DNA of 64,000 nt from Linanthus parryae (GCA_023055425.1 JALGPY010000002.1:116634088-116698087); one strand, 5' to 3'. Positions 44,960 to 56,989 are shown, numbered from the stretch's first letter. The notes: a model not told the origin generated them from the sequence alone. Translations and numbers: made by a program.

Positions 44960-45632
44960 TCCTGCGAAAGAGCAAAAAAAAGGGGGGAGAAATACCACAC
45001 TTCAGTTTGAATTTTGGAATTCAAGATCTATACGAAGGAAAACGAACAGTTCCGGTATCGATTTCAGAAATTGGGGAATTGCAAGATCCAATATTGTTGA
45101 AAGATTAAAACAAAGCGGGTTCGAAGATCAAAACCTCTTCACAAATCCCATGGGTTTACAGATTCAACGCAGTTCAAGGCAAACACTGGTATCTTAAATC
45201 AAAAGTAAACGAGGCCAACCTTGTTTTCTTGAAGCTTGCTTGGATATGCACAATTGAAGAACACGGATTGCAGTTCTGAACTGGTGATTGATTATCTGGA
45301 TCTGCTCTCGAAGATCTCCGGGTACCATTCACTTTAAGAGGAAAAAGTAATGCTTTGCAATAATGGGGGATACAAGGTATTTATCCAAAACAATGAAGGG
45401 TTGCGTCCTTTCGATAGTCGAATCGCAACCGTCACCGTCGAATCGCGCAATCACAGGACAAGCTGACGTCACGCCTAAAACCCTAAAGGTCAGACGGCAC
45501 GACTCTAGGGGTTTTAGGTCATAATGACACGCACGGGGGCTGAACTTACCCGTATTTGAATTGGTGCGTGGCGGCGACGCGTATGTTGGTTTCCGCGCAT
45601 GGAAGTCTATACGGCTATGAATCTTCACGCGC
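44960..45632 (-). promoter_or_regulatory. upstream region of the antisense gene
   Basis: A leader intron probably ends at 44962. The promoter would lie between here and the 3' LTR or inside the LTR read backwards; no clear TATA box is visible on the minus strand. Inferred from position only. Confidence 0.3.
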
Positions 45633-45642
45633 AGAAAGGGGG
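45633..45642 (+). other. T2 polypurine tract
   Basis: AGAAAGGGGG, four bases before the 3' LTR. It primes plus-strand DNA synthesis. Confidence 0.85.
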
Positions 45643-45646
45643 CTAA

Positions 45647-46272
45647 TGTAGATACTGCTTTCTGACATGACAGATCTTGGCCACGTGGCGGCCATCCAGC
45701 ACACCATATTGTGCTCCACACACACAGGATCACCAGCCGAGCTGATCCATGTGGGGGCTGCGAGACAGAACCCTCGCATACCACTGCACGGGACTTGTAG
45801 GGACTTAGTGGTTTGGAGGCTAGAGTAAGCCCTGTCGCGTGCGAGCCAAGCCCGCACGCGACCTTTAGTAACTGTTTTGAGAGATTTATGGCACGAGCTC
45901 CATAAACCCGGTCAATCCGGTCAAACCCGGTCAACCTCGTAACGGTTCCGGTATTCGCGCACCACGTGCTCTAACGGTTCCTATATACTCGGGCGAACGT
46001 GCCGTTATGGTTAAGCTAATTAAGCCGCCATTAATGGGCGCATTAACCACACTACAACGGTCACGTTCTCCAGTATATATAGATCGTCAACCTTTCCATA
46101 CAAAGGGAAACACACGGCCATACGCGGCAGCTCTGCCAAACCTCTGTCTCTCTCTCAGACATTGCTACTGACTTACTCTCTCCCTACACACACCCCTATT
46201 CTTCCTGTGCGATCTTTGATCCACTACACACGGTGTACACGGAGGTCTCCCCGCCGGAATCTCTTGTACACA
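45647..46272 (+). repeat. T2 3' LTR
   Basis: 626 bp, same length as the 5' LTR and four substitutions from it, no indels. Followed directly by the target duplication CCAGT. Confidence 0.97.
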
Positions 46273-46277
46273 CCAGT

Positions 46278-48267
46278 AAACATCGAATCATTAGAAGATC
46301 TGCAAACATATGTACCCGTCCCCGAGGACATACCATGAGGTTGCAACAATTGACCAGCAAAAAAACTTCCGAGCACCCCAAAACGAGGATAGAATAAAGA
46401 TATCGCAGTTCGTCCAAGAAAGATAACACAACGCACCCATTCAAAGAAACACGTTGAACCGAACATTACAGTACACATTTAAAACGATAGCACCTCCGAA
46501 AGACCAGCCACAACAAACAACCAGAAAAAAAATAAACATGTCTGCAAAAACAGAAAAACACTCAAGAGTTAATCACCACCACCAACCATAAGCACTAAAC
46601 ACTACAGTCCTATGACAAATTGACAAAATCAACCATAGCATCTTCTCAAACCAACCAAATATGAACGTCAACCTATTACAGAACAAATAAGAACGATATA
46701 ATAACATCAAACTAAGAATTTGGACCAAAACACTAACCTATTAAAAAAACCAAAAAAATGAAAGGCAACACTTAAAGGCACACATGCACAATCCCAGACA
46801 AACGTAAACCCTAATAACAGTATCATCTAAAAACCGGCAAAGACAGAATCTGTGTAAAAAAGAGAGAAACAAACATAAAAAATCACCGAAACCAAACAGA
46901 CGCATTAAACTGTATACGTGTGCGGCAAGCTCAAAGACAACATGTGGTGAAATCAACCAAATATGAACATCAAGCCATTTGGGAAAAAATAATTAGAAGT
47001 TGATTGCAGGAGAAAACGAATGTACACCAAAACACCAAAACATTAGAAACATCCATAAATAAAAGCCAACACCTTAAAACACAACCTAGTATAACGACAA
47101 ATCATACGAAAATAAAAACCTCAATCAAACCAAATATGCCAAAACACCCGTATCCACATGCACATGCTTAAACCCCACAACAACACAAAACAACAATTAG
47201 TAGTGGCGACATAAATGATTCGAAAACCTAAAAACATGCACAAACCCCAAACACATTACAACACCAGAGTATCCGGAAAATAACAACATTGATCAAACCA
47301 AATAATATAAAACACTCGCAAGCACATGTACAGGCACAAACCCCAAAAAAATACAGAAGAACAATTAGCAGCAAAAGCATACAAGCGGCCAAAATGATTC
47401 AAAATTCAAAACAAGGATCTTGCAATCCCGTAACAAATTAACAAATATAAGTACATGTAAATTAAGCGCACACAAATAAAGATAAAACAAACTGGAAGAA
47501 CCAACAAACCAAATTGTCATATATGTTCAGAGAGAAAAGGGTTTTCCTCAATGGAGAGCCATACGAGCAATTAGAACATTTTAATTAAACAAAACGAAAC
47601 GAACAATATATAGGACACTGTGTCACAACCAGATGGGAATTCAGCACATGCAAATAAGAGCCACCATAGTCATTATCCCTCCCAGAGGTCGCCTCAAATT
47701 TTCCATCGAAGAGCCCACAAGAATCACAATAATTATGGGCAGGCCAACGATAGAAATCCCGACTAACGAAGGGCAAGCACGTAAGAGTGCAATCAACAAC
47801 GAAAAAATGCGAAATGACCGGGAAACCCTCTACACTTGACATTAATTGCATCATAACAAAACTATAATGTCACAATACAGATGGGGGCACCACAGTCATT
47901 AGAGCTCCCAAATTTTGCTTTAGGTTTCTCGATCAAACAACCCACCAGATTGAGAATAATTACAGACATACCAACATCACATACACAAAATCCAAACACA
48001 CGGACAGGAAGAACGTCATTTCAAAATCCACAGCACACAGAATATAAATCGACGGGACGTAAAATTCCCTGCCAATGGAGCCAATTAACATTCCGCAAAC
48101 CCACTATGGTAAGAGGAGGCCACGGACAACAGCGTCATTCGGCAAGACAACCCCAGGAGAACGACCACAACAACCACATTTATTGTGAAAATACCGCAAC
48201 AAATTCGCAAATCAAAGAGCAAAATAACAGAGGGCAGATAGGACAATTCCTCCGCCAAAAAACGCTT
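46278..48267. other. Helitron 5' part, right of T2
   Basis: Strongly A-rich on the plus strand (T-rich on the Helitron strand), as expected of leader or intron sequence. 47626-47750 and 47870-47990 are a diverged direct repeat, period about 246 (GTCACAA-CAGATGGG, CCAC-(A/T)AGTCATTA, CAAATTTT, ATAATTA-(G/A)GGGCA/GACA-CCAAC). A 132-codon plus frame (47881-48279) overlaps it and looks fortuitous. Confidence 0.45.
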
Positions 48268-48288
48268 AGCCGCTTTTAGTATAGCAGA
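48268..48288 (-). repeat. Helitron 5' terminus
   Basis: On the minus strand TCTGCTATACTAAAAGCGGC follows an A at 48289. Plant Helitron 5' ends typically read TC(T/C)…TATACTA-TAAAAG. No terminal inverted repeat is present, as expected. Confidence 0.62.
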
Positions 48289-50145
48289 TAAAAGATGCAT
48301 GATATGTACCATTATCCATATTTAATTAATACAAGAACCTGTAAATAACTCATGGAGATTAGCAACTACACATTTATTATCATGTAGTTATAATCTCTTT
48401 GATTATACTAATTTTTTTAGGGAAATTGAACTAAAATTTTAAAATACAATTTATACTGATATAGAAATTAGAAACAATACTTATCAATGTTTCATGCTAA
48501 ATTTTATCATTTGTATTCAAACTTATATAACACTGCTATATTTTTTTAGAGAGGAAATTCCCAAAATGTATTCCGCTTAATGTATTTTTTTTTTGAAACA
48601 ATCATGAAAATTTAGAGCTTTGTCAATACTATATTTTTACATTTGTCAATATCGTTAAAGAAGACAAACATACGTGCCTACTGACCTATTACTAACTAAA
48701 CGTGATAAATGTGTATGTTGCACTTGAATAGTTGTAATCATATTGTGTATAAAAATTATGAACAAAAATTTTGAATTTACAAACCTTGAGTAACTTGATT
48801 AAAAAATAAGAACTGAATTATTTCTATGGAAAGAAAGGGAAGGGATTTGGTGAATAATGTTTGACCCATATGTAGTCAATTATATATAACAAATTTCTGA
48901 GTAACCACTTCAAGCTGTAAATTTATCTCTTCGCAGTCTACACAATTTATACTCTTTGATCCCTTAAAAAAGAATTACTTGGTGATTTTCTATTTTTCTC
49001 TTGGAAGTTTAAACAATTATTTTCTCAAACTACACATCGCGGTAAATAATTTAAATGATGGATGTGGGGAAAATTGCGAGAAATATTGAGAGAACTTAAT
49101 AATATTAAAGTAATAAAATATGCATGTAGCAATGTCACAAAGTGGTTCACAGATAACCAATTTTTTGTGATTCATTTTTTTTTACGTCATTTTAGCTTTG
49201 TTTATTTTATGTGGTAATAATTTTATTAAAATATCATTATAACTTAGATATGTACAAAAAACTTACGATTGATTGATGGGTGAAATTCAACTCGAGATAT
49301 TTCATAAAATATATACTCGAGATCAGGCGTATATGATAATATTTTATATATATGAAATTATTCATTTAGATATATGTCGTTCTTGAGACCAATATGTACG
49401 CCCCTAAACTAATGTTGCATGTCTCAGGACATTGACAACAACTTGTGAGAAAAATCAAATATCATTACTATTGGGCTAATTCTTTGACTTACATATATAG
49501 TACATACGTGATGCTTAGTCAAGTTACACTGAATTTCTTTGGTGCTACATGTGTGAGCCTTCTGTCCAACTCTAAGAGAACTATTTGATAAGAAATGTAT
49601 TAGAACAAACTTCAAAATGAAGGTTTCAATTAGGAAAATCAAAGTGCTATTTCTTAATTATATCTGGTTGGAATTTTGTCATCTGTCATGCTATCATTTT
49701 TAGAGGACAATGAATCACACACTTTTAAAAAGAATGTGACATATTAATGAAGCACATACCACTAAATTATTAATTAAAGAAATGTACATCAGTACCAGAA
49801 TATTAACATGTAACTCCTACTTAATTTTACTTCGGGTATGTATCAAAAGAAAAATAAATTACTCTAGATTAGTTTCATTCGAAGTTTATGCCAAATGAAT
49901 TAGTATTAACATTGAAAAAACAAATAATAAAAATACGAGAAGTAAAAAATTTATATACTAAGTAGAAAAAGAGCCAGAATTTTTTGTTTGGAACGTTACT
50001 TAATCTGGCTATCCTATACTAAAATATGTACATACGGCATTAAAAAACATGCCGTCCAAAATAATGTTGCTTTAGCTCCGAATTTTTGTATTGTGTACAG
50101 TATATCACTTCATACATTATAACAAAAAAAAACATAAAAGACTAG
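48289..50145. other. AT-rich intergenic sequence
   Basis: No coding region, no structured repeat and no recognisable transposon end. Intergenic or strongly decayed. Confidence 0.5.
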
Positions 50146-50837
50146 GTGACTGGGTACGGCAAGGAACAACATCTAAATGGAATATTTGTTTTTCAATCAT
50201 ATGCGAAGGGGTGTCATTATTTTACTCCATTACTCTTAAAAGGCTCTTTAATTAGTAACAGCCTCTTTCGATTTTTTGTTACACCTCTTCGTCTTATTCT
50301 ATTTGGTACAAAAGAATTAGGAGGGGAGGTTACCAAATTTCAATCAACCTTGCACAGTTTAGACGTTCTACCACAAAAGGTGTTAAACCCGCAAAGAGGA
50401 AATAACAATTTAATAACCAATAACAAATTGTATAAGAAACATAAGGATATCACAATGTCCTTCAATATTAAAAAATAAGAAGAATATGTTTAATACTATG
50501 ATGAAAAATTATGTTGTAAACATGAATGTAGCAGCTGAAATGAATAAAAATTATCTTCCACATTTCACGTACAAGTTAATGAGTAATGTAATTTACCAGG
50601 TTGTATCTTCATTGGGATCATTGTGGAACACAATATATTTATTTACAACATCAAAAGAATTCATGTGGTACCATACTTCTTTCGAAGAATGTGGTACTTT
50701 AGTTATAAGCATACAAAAAATGTGCAAGCCTTAATGTACGTACTAGCATACACAATTTTTTAAAATACATTAGTAAACTGATATGAACTTTGGAGGACTG
50801 GAATTGCACATTTTCATTACTTTAACTTCCAAGTTTA
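50146..50837. other. two short frames of unknown nature
   Basis: 50146-50478 and 50486-50734 are open on the plus strand (110 and 82 codons) with AT-driven composition (Asn, Lys, Ile). They show no domain or start context I trust and are probably chance frames or decayed transposon coding. Not called as genes. Confidence 0.3.
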
Positions 50838-51375
50838 ATGGAACTCCTTGCTATTTACTATGCCCTCAATATTGCTTACACTTTAAATTTTAAGCACGTT
50901 CTTCTTTTAACAGACAGTCTAATAGCATTACAATCTTTGCAGGCGAATGAGCACTGCTCGTATCAGGATGCACCAGTTGTTCGTAACATCAGAAAAGAGC
51001 CGTCATTTTTGGACACTTGTGTTGTGAGGAAAACACGATGCAATTTGATAATGGAACCTCACCAGCTGGCAACTTTGGCAAATCGCTAGTTAGTTGTCAC
51101 TAGTTCGTGTTTGTAAGTTTTGTATGTACTTCTATTAGGAGGCTTGTAACATATGTTTGCAGTTGTAAAATAGGTGTGCTTGCCCGTTCCGGATATGGTA
51201 TCCACGTGTCGAGGTTGGTAGTGTCTCAGTAGGTTTGTCACTAGTTACTTTCTGTATAGTTGGTGAGTCCATTTCACCCTCCTATTTTGGTGTTCGTGCA
51301 CCTGTTAGAGCTCAAATCGTGTAATCATGTTATGCTACATTTAATAAAATATCATTGACTGGTTTGCTAAAAAAA
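50838..51375 (+). pseudogene. LINE 3' end with RNase H-like remnant
   Basis: The frame starts MELLAIYYALNIAYTLNFKH, then LLLTDSLIALQSLQ, matching RNase H-like domains at the C-terminus of plant LINE/RVT_3 proteins: Glu of AELLAI and Asp of TDS are the second and third acidic residues. A frameshift near 51035 alters the end (HQLATLANR, usual HxLAxLAN). The 3' UTR is GT-rich and ends TTTAATAAAATATCATTG, then GCTAAAAAAA near 51375, like a LINE tail. No target duplication checked. Confidence 0.5.
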
Positions 51376-53374
51376 TTCAAGTATTATCAGATATTTTAAC
51401 TTTGTCGAATGACCAATATTTTAGAAAAAAAACACGAGAATAATAAACAGATTTGTGCTTTAATGCTAGGTAACGACTAGTATATATAACATGCAGACTC
51501 TCCTCTGTGGGGTGGCGGAGTTCCTCCTAATACTTCGGGCAAGATAATAAAAGTAAGACAAACGATATAAATAGACACCGCCTCACTTTACATAAGCATA
51601 TTGGGGAAAGCTTGATGTAGATGTCTAATTTGAAGTATGTAAATCATAAAATGAGCAAACTGACAAATAACTAAACATAGTGAAACATAATATGTTTCTG
51701 AAAGGTTACATGTGTGAAATAGTAAAAAAAAATTAAGACCGTTCAATCGTAAAATATGTCCCGATAACAAGTAACTTGTAATTAAGTTAAACTGTATAAA
51801 TATCTTTATATGAATACGTATTGGTCAGGTCGTGAACTTTTTTATTGTTTTAAAGAATGTAAAAGGGCTAGAAGGTCAATACAATATGAAGAAAATTAAC
51901 TGAGAATTGGCAATGGAAGATCGAGAAAAGCGGCTAGAAAAGCTCTTCTAAAATCTTTGCTGATAGAAGATTGGAAGCACTGTTAAATTTTTCTATGAAA
52001 GTAAAGTTATTGGATCAAAACATATAGCTAATTTCCCTAAAAAAACCTATAGTTAAAGGAAAATGTCGGGTATTATTCACAAATCGCATACAAGTATACA
52101 CATGGCTGTCTCAACCTTTAAGCGGTTAATGCAAACGCTTAGGGCCACAAAATATTGAAGTCCTAAAATTTTAAAATAATATGGGTAGTTTAGTATTTTA
52201 TATATAATTTTTGAAATAATTTTAGCATTTCATATGTAAATTTGGAGATGCTTTATACATACATCACATCTTTTTTAAGATTTGTCATTAATCGTTTAAT
52301 TCATAATTAGAATAAAATTTGAGATTTGATTAAAAAATAACAAATTAATATCATATAAATAAAATAAATACATAAAACGTGCGAGCAAACACGAAGGTAG
52401 CACGTACAATGCACACATATTCCCACACAATAGTCTAGAAATATTTGAAGACCTCAAAGTTATTGCTCGCTTTAGGCCACAAAATGTTAGAGACGGACCT
52501 GAGTATATATACACATATATGAATAAGCAAAAAACAGAGTGAGCGAGAAACAAATACTTGGAGATCGAGAGAGCGAGTGACGAGGAGGAAGAGGTCGCTG
52601 GAATAGTAACAACAACGACAGCTGCAATGGTTTGCGCTAGTGCGGCGAATAATGGCTCTCAAGGAGGGGACTGCTTAGAATGAAGCCGAAAGGAAGTGAA
52701 TCGCCGTAGAAGAGGGAGCCGTGTAGAAGACACTACGTCAACTTATTGTAAATATATATCATGGGCATCTTATATTCAAAAGAGGGAAAAATTTTATGGT
52801 TTTACGAGATTAAGAAAACTATCTTTTAGAAAGAATGAGTTAGATAATAATTTGTGGAACGTATTTTCTATTTCAGAGGGAATTTTTTGTTGAAATTCAG
52901 CATTGGTGAATGTTTGGCTTTGAGTGAAGATGCATACAGGGCAAAAGACAGATGAGTATTTTGTGTGCATTACATAAATGTGAACTACACTTACCTGTTT
53001 TAAGGAAGAAACCAAACTTATTAGTGAAAAATTACACCATCACGTATGCTAGGTGAAGTAATTATACAACTTCATGAAATAGAAAATAATGTCACTCTAC
53101 AACATTTTGTGGCTTGAGTTATCCGTTTATGAACTCCAAATTTTTTTATTCCTTTTATCTTCAGTGAATTAAATTCTTGTCACATAGCCATATAGACATT
53201 TTAATACTCCATAAATTTATACATTCATAAATGTCTATCTATTATTGGTGAGAGTTTTATTTTGTGCAGACCCAATAGCTTGTTGAAAAACCAAGAGTCT
53301 TTTCTTCATTTTTGTTCTTTTTCTCTCACCCTATGTAGTAATCTTCAAATCATGTCAACTACTCATATTGTGCA
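51376..53374. other. AT-rich sequence, one short direct duplication
   Basis: CGCTTAGGGCCACAAAATAT (52137) and CGCTTTAGGCCACAAAATGT (52468) are direct copies about 330 bases apart, each followed by a related stretch. They may be remains of a hAT-like or retrogene insertion. Nothing else recognised. Confidence 0.35.
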
Positions 53375-53657
<283 letters not shown>

Positions 53658-54125
53658 TGAAAGTATACCACTTCAATTAGCATTCTGATATAGCCTGTAG
53701 GTAATTCCATATTACCGACAAGTCCTCACCAGCTCCATTATGAGTTTTATTTTCTCTTTTCACCGCTAGAACTATTTTCACGTGAGCACGAATTTTGTTA
53801 TTTCCTTTACCCTAACAAAATAGGTTCCGTTATGTGAATTTATTTATATATGCCTCATAATATTATTTTCTCAATAATATATTTTGAAATGGTGAACTAC
53901 ATGATTTTTTAATCATAACCTGAAGTTGCAGTTTCTTTCAATGACATGCAGGACATTCCCTATTCACCCTGTACGGCAGAATGAACCCCTCGAGTTGCAG
54001 AGCCAAAGAAGAAGAGAAGAAGAGACGCCACTGCTTTGCCCCTTTTTTGTTTCAGATATGTGGCAAGATAAACCCAGGTTCGATCTACTTCTTCCTCTGA
54101 GCCCCCTATAGATATACTACCAGCT
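53658..54125. other. upstream region of the phytocyanin fragment
   Basis: AT-rich; may hold the old promoter of the phytocyanin gene. No element can be assigned with confidence. Confidence 0.3.
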
Positions 54126-54368
54126 GTGAACATCCATGTCCAGCTCACCCCTCTACCCGTCGTCTTCCTCCTCCTCATCTCCCTCGATTCCATCTCTGTC
54201 ACCGCCACTGAACACATCGTCGGTGCTAACCACGGCTGGAACCCCGGCCTCAACTACACTCTCTGGGCCAACAACCACACCTTCTACACAAACGATTTCA
54301 TCTCTCTATATTCTCCCCGAATATTGAACCCTCCTCTGTACCAATCAAAAACCAACGACGGAAATTGA
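54126..54368 (+). pseudogene. phytocyanin (lamin-like/uclacyanin type) first exon, truncated
   Basis: 80 codons. Residues 1-27 are a signal peptide (LTPLPVVFLLLISLDSISVT, cleaved near TATE). Then HIVGANHGWNPGLNYTLWAN and NHTFYTNDFISLY follow the start of the plastocyanin-like domain of plant phytocyanins (VGxxxGWxxxxNYxxWxxxxxFxxGDxLxFxY). These are secreted or GPI-anchored blue-copper-type proteins. The GD of FYxGDxISF is ND, and homology stops at about 54310; the exon with the remaining copper ligands and Cys pair is absent. Start ATG 54126 gives the full signal peptide. A truncated copy, most likely dead. Confidence 0.72.
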
Positions 54369-54857
54369 ACCCTTCACCGCGACCCACCATCTAGAGCGGC
54401 CTAGAACAGCAACAAGGACGGCTGCAGCGATGGAAAGGGTTCGATTTGGATCTGGGTAGGTTCGATCTGGCCAAGAGAAAGAGTGGAAATTGAAGTGGAG
54501 GTTGAGGTTGGTGGTGGTGCTGTTAGACCTGGGTGGAAGACGAGGAGCAGAGGGAGAGAGAAAAGAGGGGCTGTTAGGGTTTGACATGAGGGGTGAGGAG
54601 AAGAAATGCTTTTATACGAGTGTAATTTTTCTTGAAGGTGAGGGTAAATATGTATTTTTTCCCCTCCGTTAGTTGCCGTTAGTCACCGTTAACTGACAAG
54701 GGTGGTTTTTGTAATTCCTAGAAGACTAGGGATGTTTTTGTCTTTTACCCAAACTCGAGGGGTGGTTTTTGTCTTTTACCCCATAAATATAATTACATCT
54801 CCTGAAGTGATGTCCTACAATTTTCCAAACCTCCTGAAGAGGAGAAATTTTTGTTTT
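54369..54857. other. unclassified, GC-richer segment then T-rich tail
   Basis: 54370-54590 is GC-richer and purine-biased (GGAGGTTGAGGTTGGTGGTG). 54640-54780 repeats GGGTGGTTTTTGT…TTTTACCC twice and holds CCGTTAGTTGCCGTTAGTCA, CCGTTAACTG: a degenerate CCGTTA repeat. It resembles untranslated or transposon-subterminal DNA. No gene. Confidence 0.4.
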
Positions 54858-55016
54858 CTCTAAGAGCAAATACACGTGGTGCTCTAATCAATACAGCACA
54901 TGACACGTCAGGAAGAAACAGAATGAGTGGCAGACAAAAGAAAGTGAATTCCTACATGTTCCTGACGTGTCCTGTGATGTATTGATTAGAGCACCAAATC
55001 ATATTTGCTCTTGGAG
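54858..55016. mobile_element. MITE-like foldback element
   Basis: About 159 bp with inverted repeats of roughly 57 bp: left CTCTAAGAGCAAATACACG…TGGTGCTCTAATCAATACAG, right its complement ending TTTGCTCTTGGAG. Arms are about 85-90 percent identical and the loop is only about 40 bases, so the transcript would fold back. No coding capacity. No clear target duplication, so the superfamily is unknown. Confidence 0.75.
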
Positions 55017-55057
55017 CAAGCAACAATTACTCCCTGAAGAGATAATGTTTTGTTACT

Positions 55058-55440
55058 TGAAGCGATTTCTTAACGCGTATGCGCCAGTGTACGGTCAATT
55101 AATATATGGGTTGTATTTCAACCCCGAGTTATCGACCTCACGAAGATATACTCGAGACTATTTAATTGGTCTATTACATTAGAGTACAACAACGTGAGGA
55201 AATAATAGTGAATCAAACAATTGTCGTCCCCAAACAAGTGACTGAATTGACTTAACAACTAAACTAATACGTTTTGTATTTTTAATTAAGAAAACGATAT
55301 GTAGAAACCAGGAAATCTCTAGATCACCGAGGACTTTAGACGATCTACAGATTATCTATGTAACACGTTAACTCAATTCTAGTTAAGACGGGTAATAGCG
55401 TTGACAATCTCCTGTCAGTCTCATGTTATTTTACGCAGCG
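55058..55440 (-). repeat. Athila-like LTR, 3' part, inverted
   Basis: Reverse complement of the LTR end at 56450-56841. Shared blocks: GCGATTTCTTAACGCGTATG, TATTTCAACCCCGAGTTATC, AACAACTAAACTAATA, CTAGTTAAG-CGGGTAAT. Left of 55058 a PBS is not preserved. Together with the next feature it forms a head-to-head pair of LTR ends separated by about 1 kb. Confidence 0.8.
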
Positions 55441-56841
55441 GAGAAACTAGTGTTGACGATTATTCGGGAGAACAGAGAAGAAATCGTGAATAAAATGGTG
55501 TAAGGACATGAAAAGGGGAGGCAAGTGTCATTGAATCAACATTGTGTAATGACACTTTAACCCCCCTCCCCATACTTAGCCAAAATGTTGGAGGAGAAAT
55601 TTTTAACAACTCATTGTTTTCACGATTAGAGGAGCAGATCTCATGGTCAAGTTCTGATCGCACGACCAAAAAAGCTGATCGCACGATCAGAAGAGGAGGA
55701 GCTTAGGATAAAATTTCCAGGAGGTCACACGATAAGAAAATCTGATCGCACGACCAGAGGGAGGATCTGAGGAGAAAAAAAGTTGATCGCACGATCAAAA
55801 ATCCTGATCGCACGATTAGAAGAGTGCAGTGACGTGAATCAATTTTAATCGAGGAATTCCTAAAACTAGGGGTTAATTAATACTACCACACAATTAATTG
55901 AGGAATTCTACAACCTACAGAATCATTCACGTTGGTGTAAAAGCGGAGGACGACGAACACGAATGACGAAGGCTCAAGAACTCCATTGGAGATCTAAGTT
56001 TTTCTACTTCTTCTTCTTTCAAAAATTGTATGGAGAAACTACTTAACTTTTCTAGCTTGATTTCAATTAGCTTAACTATGTGCTAGGCGTCTCTATGAAA
56101 GCCTAGGATTTTGTGTAGACGAATGACTTTTTGGGTTTAGACTTTGTTTCATGCATATGTGATTTGATCTATTGAATGAATGTTTAGTTTCTTGAACTCA
56201 TTATTAAATCTTGTCTATTGACACGATGTGAACACGGTTTAATCTTCATGTAAACTAGGGGTTATTCTTAGTTCATCGTCTTGCTTAATGTTAATGTTTA
56301 TTTTAGTTACATATTATTATTCTACGCTTAATCCTTAGTGTGAAATGAGTGATCAACCTGACGCTAGTTAATTAGATGAGTGCACAATAGTGACTTAGCC
56401 TAATTGTGATGATAACTTGAATACAATCTTCATGACCCGTTTTTGTGCAGGTCGTTAGCCTACTCGAACGAACCGGTTGACACATGAGACCGACATGAGA
56501 TGTAGTCAACAGAGACGTAGGATGAAATGAGACCGATAGGATATTGTCAGTGCAATTACCCGGCTTAACTAGAATAGGATTGCCGTGTTACACAGATGAA
56601 CGCCTAGTTTCTCCATATCCGATTTTTAATAATAAAAAAAATATTAGTTTAGTTGTTTATTTTGTTTGAGGGTGACAATTGAGTTAATCTCAATTATTCC
56701 TCCCTGTTACAGTACTTCAATCTAATCTACTCATTAAATAATCTCAAGTTTGTCCTCGTGGGATCGATAACTCGGGGTTGAAATACCACCCCTATATTAC
56801 TTGATCGTGCACTTGCGCATACGCGTTAAGAAATCGCGTCA
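55441..56841 (+). repeat. Athila-like 5' LTR (start uncertain)
   Basis: The end is fixed by the PBS: …AAGAAATCGCGTCA / AGTTTTTGGCGCGG. The start is not certain; a TGTTGACGATTATTCGGGAG at 55451 is a candidate. It contains the TGATCGCACGATCA repeats (55655-55818). Confidence 0.65.
55655..55818. repeat. five copies of the palindrome TGATCGCACGATCA
   Basis: At 55655, 55676, 55743, 55784 and 55805, exact or with one to two changes (…GACCA, …GATTA). The core TGATCG…CGATCA is dyad-symmetric. Confidence 0.85.
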
Positions 56842-56846
56842 AGTTT

Positions 56847-56864
56847 TTGGCGCGGTTTCCGGGG
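56847..56864 (+). other. Athila-type primer binding site
   Basis: TTGGCGCGGTTTCCGGGG, five bases after the LTR end. The usual Athila site is TGGCGCCGTTGCCGGGG (tRNA-Asp); this copy has a few changes. Confidence 0.8.
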
Positions 56865-56989
56865 ACGACCGTAGATTATTTAGTTAGGAGTTAGTTTATA
56901 GTAATTTTATTTTAGTTTTTTTTATTCTCTATCTCTGTGCTTCACAGGTATCTGTGAGTTTATTTTCACTGGGACGCAGGAAGCAGGAG

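Larger units (their letters stand above)
33441..46272 (+). mobile_element. T2: young full-length Tat-lineage Ty3/gypsy retrotransposon
   Basis: 12,832 bp with two 626-bp LTRs (33441-34066 and 45647-46272), 5-bp target duplications, PBS, polypurine tract, gag-protease, RT, two RNases H, integrase, a 20-unit minisatellite and an antisense spliced gene. I count four LTR differences (0.64 percent), so insertion was recent. Two one-base frameshifts (34942, about 38005) plus an in-frame TGA (36719) interrupt gag-pol. Absence of a chromodomain and presence of the second DGSS-type RNase H place it in the Tat lineage. Extra antisense frames are known from that lineage. Confidence 0.96.
24522..48288 (-). 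mobile_element. probable Helitron, decayed, host of T2
   Basis: On the minus strand the right end starts TCTGCTATACTAAAAG after a flanking A (48288 inward), like Helitron 5' ends (TC…TATACTA). The left end is a GC hairpin (24531-24552), CAAA and CTAT followed by T (24522), close to the CTRR-T rule. Between them lie helicase pieces in the right strand and order: N-terminal piece 31143-31460, middle 29260-29640, C-terminal 28739-28990. Subtracting T2 and one target copy leaves about 10.9 kb. Pairing these two ends is inference. Several internal tandem duplications and non-helicase segments (24561-28700) are present. Confidence 0.6.
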
